Positions 58,936 to 64,000 of a DNA stretch of 64,000 nucleotides are shown here, in pieces. Below the pieces are notes generated by a model. The model had not been told where the DNA came from, did no database searches, and worked only from the letters and a program-made list of their open reading frames with translations. Each line of letters begins with the position of its first letter. Position 1 is the first letter of the stretch. A program made the translations under genes and the position numbers. Origin of the DNA: Chiridota heheva (taxonomy: Eukaryota > Echinodermata > Holothuroidea > Apodida > Chiridotidae); contig JAIGNY010001690.1 of the NCBI GenBank assembly GCA_020152595.1, positions 712,501 through 776,500 of the forward strand. Reading direction: 5' to 3'.

Positions 58936-58984
58936 CTTTTGACTTGTTACAAAGACAAACATGTTATAAAATGCACAATATTTT

Positions 58985-60195
58985 TAAAAATTAATGTCAC
59001 TAACATTCTAATCAATATCTTTGTTCTAGAACTTGTCCAAAATAACAATCTAAAAAAAAAATTCATTCCGAGATTAGATCAATTCTCTAAAAATTTATTA
59101 GGGCATCCACTTTTCACCATCATCGCTCGACTCATAGCTGACATAACCTTATCTTGAAACTACGTTTTTTCACTCTACTGCTATAATTTCAAAATTCAAA
59201 ACCATGTCATCGACATTTTAATCAACAACGACATCTTTGTAGAATTTGTCAAAAAAAAATCTTGAAAAAAATGTTCATCCAGATTAGATCGCCTCTCTTT
59301 AAAAATAAAAAAAAATATTTCTGAGCATTTTTGAATCAATTTTTACACCAGAATACATTTACATCCAAAGTCCTACAACATCATCACTTGACTCTTAAGC
59401 TGATATAATCTTTTCTTGAAAGTCTTTTACTTTAATGCTAATAATTTAAAATTCAAATCAAAGTCACCAACATTCCAAGAAATAATGGCTTCTTTGTAGA
59501 ATTGATCATATAAAAAAAAATTCAAATAAAATTGTTTATCCAGATTAAATCAACTCTTCAAAATTAAAAAAATATATTTTAATAACAGCTTCTATTTTCA
59601 AAATGGATTTCTATTGTCAAAATGGACTGGAATAAAGCCTTCACATTACCATTTTACTCCTTTTTGGCTACTTTATAAAAACTATGTACCAGAATAGCAA
59701 ACAAGAATTTTGTTAGCTATTCTGGTACGGAGTTTTTATAAGTACCAAAAAAGGAGTATAATGGTGATTTGAAGGCCTTATTCTAGTCCATTTTGACCAA
59801 TAGAAATCCATTTTGATAACAGAAGCATTTTTTTGAGTATTTTTTTAATTCATTTTACACCAGAATATATTTACATCCAAAGTCCTACAACATCATCACT
59901 TGACTCTTAAAACTGATATAATCTTTTCTTGAAGTCTTTTACTTTAATGCTAATAAATCAAAATTCAAATCAATGTCACCAACATTCCCATTGAACAACT
60001 GTCTTCTTTCTAACAAAAATGTTCATCCAGATTAAATTAATTCACTTCAAAATTTCAAATATTCGTTGAACAAATTTTTTCATCACATTTTTTTTTAACA
60101 CCAGACAAACTTCACCAGAATATTTATATCAAACTACTACAAAATCATCTCCTACTCTGAAGCTATATTTTCGTGAAAGTAAGACTTTTAGTTTC
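58985..60195 (+). repeat. Degenerate tandem array, four units of about 215-275 bp
   Basis: Units begin near 58992, 59205, 59464 and 59973 with gtcaccaacattcca or variants. They share agattagatcaa-tctctt, acaccagaatacatttacat, ccaaagtcctacaacatcat, cacttgactcttaagctgat and ataatcttttcttgaaagtc. The third unit is split by a foldback element. Confidence 0.8.
59587..59826. mobile_element. Foldback MITE inside the tandem array
   Basis: Arms of about 110 bp are near-perfect inverted copies: gcttctattttcaaaatgga, ttctattgtcaaaatggact, aaagccttca, ttttactcctttttgg, tataaaaact and gtaccagaatagc on the left all recur inverted on the right. The spacer is about 15 bp. It splits unit 3 of the array (compare uninterrupted unit 2 at 59300-59320). 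No target duplication is evident. Confidence 0.85.
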
Positions 60196-60794
60196 CGCCT
60201 TATCAGCAGAAGATATCTAAGAAAACCCTATACACTGATTCACAGTTCATCCTTCATCACACTGTCTACTTCAATCATGACTGTTCCATCCATGTTGTAC
60301 CTAAAAGCCAGAGGGATGATATTTCCTTATCACATATTACACTAAAGATTCTACAAGTATGTTGGTACTTAAATCTCCCACAAACTTTTACCCTTTCAAC
60401 TTCTGGGATCAAGTTGAATGCTCTCAGAGAGAAATTAGAGGGAATATATAATTCATGATTATGCAAATTACTCAGAAAAGCTCTAGAGGATGTGAAATGA
60501 GGTGCGGTTTTTTATATTTTTTTTATGGGGCAATGGTGAAGACCTGTGGAAGTTATAAAGTAAAGAACTGCCTGCAAGCAAATCTTTATGTGAAGGCTGT
60601 GAAATTCCCTGGAAGCTTTCATGCACTTGTTCAGAAGTGATTTCAACCACACTCAAATATTACTGATCTTAGTCTAAAGGCACATTAACAAGTTTTAGGT
60701 TTAAATATTGTGACACAGATCTTGTTAAGATTTTAACATCATATGAAGCGTGACTCTCTAGAATGTTCTTATGTTTAGAAGATGAAACAAAAAA

Positions 60795-60965
60795 ATAACA
60801 TAGCATAGCAAGGTTTAACGTCCCGAAAGCATCCAGCGCTGGATATTGTATAGTCACGGCCTTTTACCAGTTGTGAACTCACTGGTTGCAGACCCACCAG
60901 GATTCAAACCCGGAATGTGCGGGTGAGAGGACAAAGCACTAACCACTACACCACGGAGGTCTGTG
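60795..60965 (-). mobile_element. tRNA-derived SINE
   Basis: Minus strand: ccgtggtgtagtggttagtg (A box) at 60955-60936 and ttccgggtttgaatcctgg (B box) at 60910-60892. Then come the body and tail gacgttaaaccttgctatgc (about 60800). Acceptor-stem pairing is poor, so it is a SINE rather than a tRNA gene. Confidence 0.75.
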
Positions 60966-60989
60966 TATAAAACAAAATTTCTTTAGCAC

Positions 60990-61050
60990 CGTATTCGACG
61001 TATTAAGCGTCCTGCTCTAATAAGCAGTGATAACCTAATTCATTTAAGTA
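60990..61050 (+). repeat. Dispersed ACCGTATTYGACGTATTA repeat, second copy
   Basis: accgtattcgacgtattaag then cgtcctgctctaataag matches 55360-55400. Confidence 0.5.
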
Positions 61051-62950
61051 ATTTGAAGACTTGAAATAAGTTTTGTTAAATTATTATTATTATTTTTCAA
61101 TTCTGAAATTTTTATGTGAAATTAACAAATTCACAACCCTGAATCTTTTCCTGTTTGGTTTTTTACCATATGTAAGAAGAAGAGGTATTTCTTGACCACA
61201 CCAAAATTTTAAATGCCCCCATTTCTCCTCCCATAAATGTTCTGCTACCCAATTAAAAAAAAAAAAAAAAAAAAGGTTTAGTAAACCGGATGCATATAAA
61301 TCCCCAAATACCATCACATTTTCCTCACATATCTTGCAACTGGATTAGCAAGAAGAAAAAAATTTCAACAACTTTCATTTGTTTTCAATTTGAGCTAAAA
61401 TTACTGTCATTCATTTTCATACATTGCAAATCCTCACATATGTTTCTGACTAATAAAATCTTTTTCCAAATAAAACAAAACAAACAAATAAAAACACAAA
61501 CAACTCTCGACCTTGAACATCCCATCCCATCCCTTACAAATCCCACACAAATCCATCATCCACTTTTTTGAGGACAACCTAAAAATTAAAAAATCAGCTT
61601 CATCTTAACTAAAAAAATTCCAGGATATAGACAAATATATAAATGAAAAAAAAAGAGATTAGGGAAAAACTACAGAGGCACATATTGCCTTGTTTGATAA
61701 AGTTTACCGATGAGAAGAAAAAAACCTTTTTAAATAGCAAGTTCAATGTCTCCCCAAGCCCTGCAGACTTTGTTGACCCAACTGTGCTACAACTTAATTT
61801 ATGATGTCATGAGACTACCGATCCTCTCCGATTGACATGTGACCTTTTTCAACTTAGGTACAAAAGTGGTGGGGCTGTGATGGTAATGTATTGTACATCA
61901 AACAAAAACAGTCGGAAGGACAGTATGCTCGACTATTCAAAGCTAGTATAGAGAATGGGCTTATACAGGGAAGTATATACAGAAATAGGGTAGCAAGGGC
62001 GGATGATTTTAAATTACTTGAGCTATAAAAGATGCACTTATATTTTCATTTGTTTTGTTCATTTTCACATTTCACTACAAGCTTCAAAATATCTTTAGAG
62101 TTTTTCTAAATATTCTAAGACAAAAAAAGCTCAAGGTTACCTCACCCAGTAACTCAGAAAACATGTAAAGCTAGCAGTCTTTATAACTACAACACCTCTT
62201 TTAGTTCTATCATTTGAATAACAAAGGAAGGAGAGGTCCTGACTTGCCAAAGAATTGAAAGAATGTCATAAAGCCCGATTTCAAACCTATACCCTCCCCC
62301 AACCCCTACACATTCCCAGAACTACATCCTGAATTGTAATACAACTTCCAATTTAAGAAAATTTGTGTGTCAAGCAAAGTCAGGCAGCATGAAAAATGTA
62401 CATAACATTAAAGCAAAATTATGCAAAACAATTTTGCTTAATGTATGAAAAGCTAAACATTGGAAACGATACAAATCCCCTCACCACTACTAATAATGCA
62501 TATTCCAGACTGTCCCACATTCCATCCCAACCTGTCCCAAATGTCATTCCATGCCTATAATCCATGCAATCACACCTGAAAACCAGATACTGTTTGTCAT
62601 TCCAGCACTTGCATGACCCACATTAGCCATCACAACTGAAATCCAGAGGAGGGCCAGAGGGCCATGTTCCCCCCTCCAAACCCACACCAAAAGATAAATG
62701 TCACATCAAAAATATGTTTCGCCCAGGTGAGCTATTAAATACTGAGACCCAAACCGGTAAAATGTCACTTTGCCTGCCTGGTGGTTCTAATACAGTTGTT
62801 GACAAATTTCAATGAGCAATTTCAGCATAATAAAACCAGAGCTTTTACAAACTCTCTATATAATGCACACCTTCAGACTGTGTGACACATATCACATAGA
62901 CCGTTCCCCCATCCCCACCACCAAAAACCAAAAATATCCTGGCATAATAC
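61051..62950. other. No gene recognised
   Basis: AT-rich sequence with an A-run (about 61255-61274). A short stretch at 62510-62600 recalls the CCCACATGGCATCCCA minisatellite (tgtcccacattccatcccaa) but is not a clear array. Confidence 0.4.
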
Positions 62951-62954
62951 CTAA

Positions 62955-63303
62955 TTCCTAAGTACCTAATTCCTTTCATGTCCCATAGCTTTCTCGAACT
63001 TCGCCCCTTGAAAACATGCCATGCAATTTGGCTTCAATTTTAATGCATTTCATACCCCCACTGGGGCTTCACCCCTGGACCCCACCAGCACCAGGGGCCC
63101 TTAGGCGGGCCCCTGGACCCCATGCGATGGGTTCAAAGCAATGTCACCTTATGGCAACATATGTTCGGTTACTCCCATCAAAAATACCTCTCGCCGCTGA
63201 TGGTTGCCTCCGCCAAAAAAACACCTAATAATACTAATATAATACTAATAATACTAATACTACTACTACTAATAATAATAATAATAATCCTGGCTATGCC
63301 AGT
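62955..63303. mobile_element. GC-rich transposon-like remnant
   Basis: Bases 63060-63120 (ccactggggcttcacccctg, ccaggggcccttaggcgggc) resemble the mini-hAT interior at 52510-52590. The right side ends in cctggctatgccagtg (63289-63304), a common transposon-terminus-like motif. The left terminus is not identified. Confidence 0.4.
63225..63287. repeat. (TAA/TAC)n microsatellite
   Basis: Imperfect trinucleotide and TAATAC repeats, ending in pure AATAAT. Confidence 0.95.
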
Positions 63304-63767
63304 GAATGTGAATGAAAACCTTAACAATTTCAAAAGTTCAGTGGTCCATCATGTTGCTTGTAAGAAACAGCTCCTACTTCATGAGTTCTGCACAGTTCTC
63401 AATGAGTTGATGCTTCATTGTATATTACTTTTTAAATTCCTGGGTTTCTTTGTGGTTTTTTTCTTCATAATGTTCATTATTCTACTTTCTTATATTAACA
63501 CTTAAGTCCACTAACTTTATCTTCATTTTAAAGACTTTAAGACAATCTGACACTTATGCTCTGAGGAAACAAAAACTTTAAGCAAGTTCTTTTACTTTTA
63601 ATATCCTTTTAAAGGATTCACTACTCTCTTTTAATATCCTCAATCACCTACTAAAATGGTAAATGGTCTTACAGTACATAGACATATAGAGGGTAACATT
63701 AATTAGCTAAATTGCTTTAAAATCTATCAAAACCCATTCAGAGAACCAAAATATTCATCAAAATTGG

Positions 63768-63835
63768 CGACGAACGAGTAAACACACAATTACAATGACG
63801 GGGTCGTTGCCTGCGTGTTCAGTTATTATTATTAT
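63768..63835 (-). mobile_element. SINE fragment shared with 13.7 kb
   Basis: cgacgaacgagtaaacacac then aattacaatgacggggtcgt matches 13732-13797. It ends in a TTATTATTATTATC stretch. The tRNA-like head is absent here. Confidence 0.6.
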
Positions 63836-64000
63836 CATCATTATACCGAATATTATAGTACTAAAATTCATGGGGAAAAAAACATGCTCACAAGCACTGT
63901 ACATGAAATATAATATAAATTAATATACTTATAAATTATAGTCCATATGTTAGCCCAAATATATATGTTTTTAATAAAGATTTAAAAGTGTTCAAATCTG

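Noticed and set aside
60884..60965. Functional tRNA gene
   Set aside because: Only the A and B boxes fit; the stem is imperfect and a SINE body and tail are attached.

Overview
The window looks like AT-rich, gene-poor metazoan nuclear DNA, probably from a marine invertebrate. The evidence is long AT, ATAC and TATTTATG microsatellites, tRNA-derived SINEs, non-LTR retrotransposon 3' ends, hAT and TTAA-target DNA transposon remnants, and no long host open reading frame. An echinoderm or other deuterostome is a guess from repeat style only. I found no intact host gene, no rRNA gene, no functional tRNA gene and no CRISPR array. Almost all open frames above 60 codons are read through simple repeats, minisatellites or decayed transposons.

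Layout. 1-6 kb: a direct segmental duplication (118-2243 and 3276-5912), each copy starting with a palindromic AGCTTGCGCAAGCT element. 6.6-10 kb: a second tandem duplication (6960-8508 and 8518-9973) with internal units of about 120-150 bp. 10-12.3 kb: degenerate SINE-like repeats, a dispersed repeat of about 650 bp, and a TTAA MITE nested in an older MITE. 12.95-17.84 kb: a whole but dead hAT transposon with CAGTGGCGGC ends, an imperfect 8-bp target duplication and a frameshifted transposase on the minus strand, itself invaded by a SINE and several MITEs. 19-25 kb: dispersed repeats and a LINE 3' end, then a microsatellite of about 560 bp made mostly of AT. 26.9-35.3 kb: palindromic element arrays, a GAGCTCGTC array, a 17-bp minisatellite and a SINE. 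35.4-41.4 kb: an inverted copy of the 11-kb repeat, SINE and LINE tails, a TTAA palindromic element and a higher-order minisatellite. 42-49 kb: an ATAC microsatellite and four more palindromic elements. 50-63 kb: SINEs, a mini-hAT, TTAA MITEs, two LINE 3' ends, a palindromic element, a large foldback MITE inside a tandem array, and trinucleotide repeats.

The most unusual structure is a family of about ten elements of 220-660 bp. The best copies begin CCCTTACAGAAA and end TTTCTGTAAGGG, and are filled with variants of the self-complementary word AGCTTGCGCAAGCT, so nearly the whole element can fold on itself. One fragment has the same terminal motif but a different self-complementary filler (GAGCTC words). 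No transposase for this family is visible here, so it must be mobilised in trans, if it is still mobile. All homology statements come from reading the sequence by eye and have not been checked by alignment or database search.
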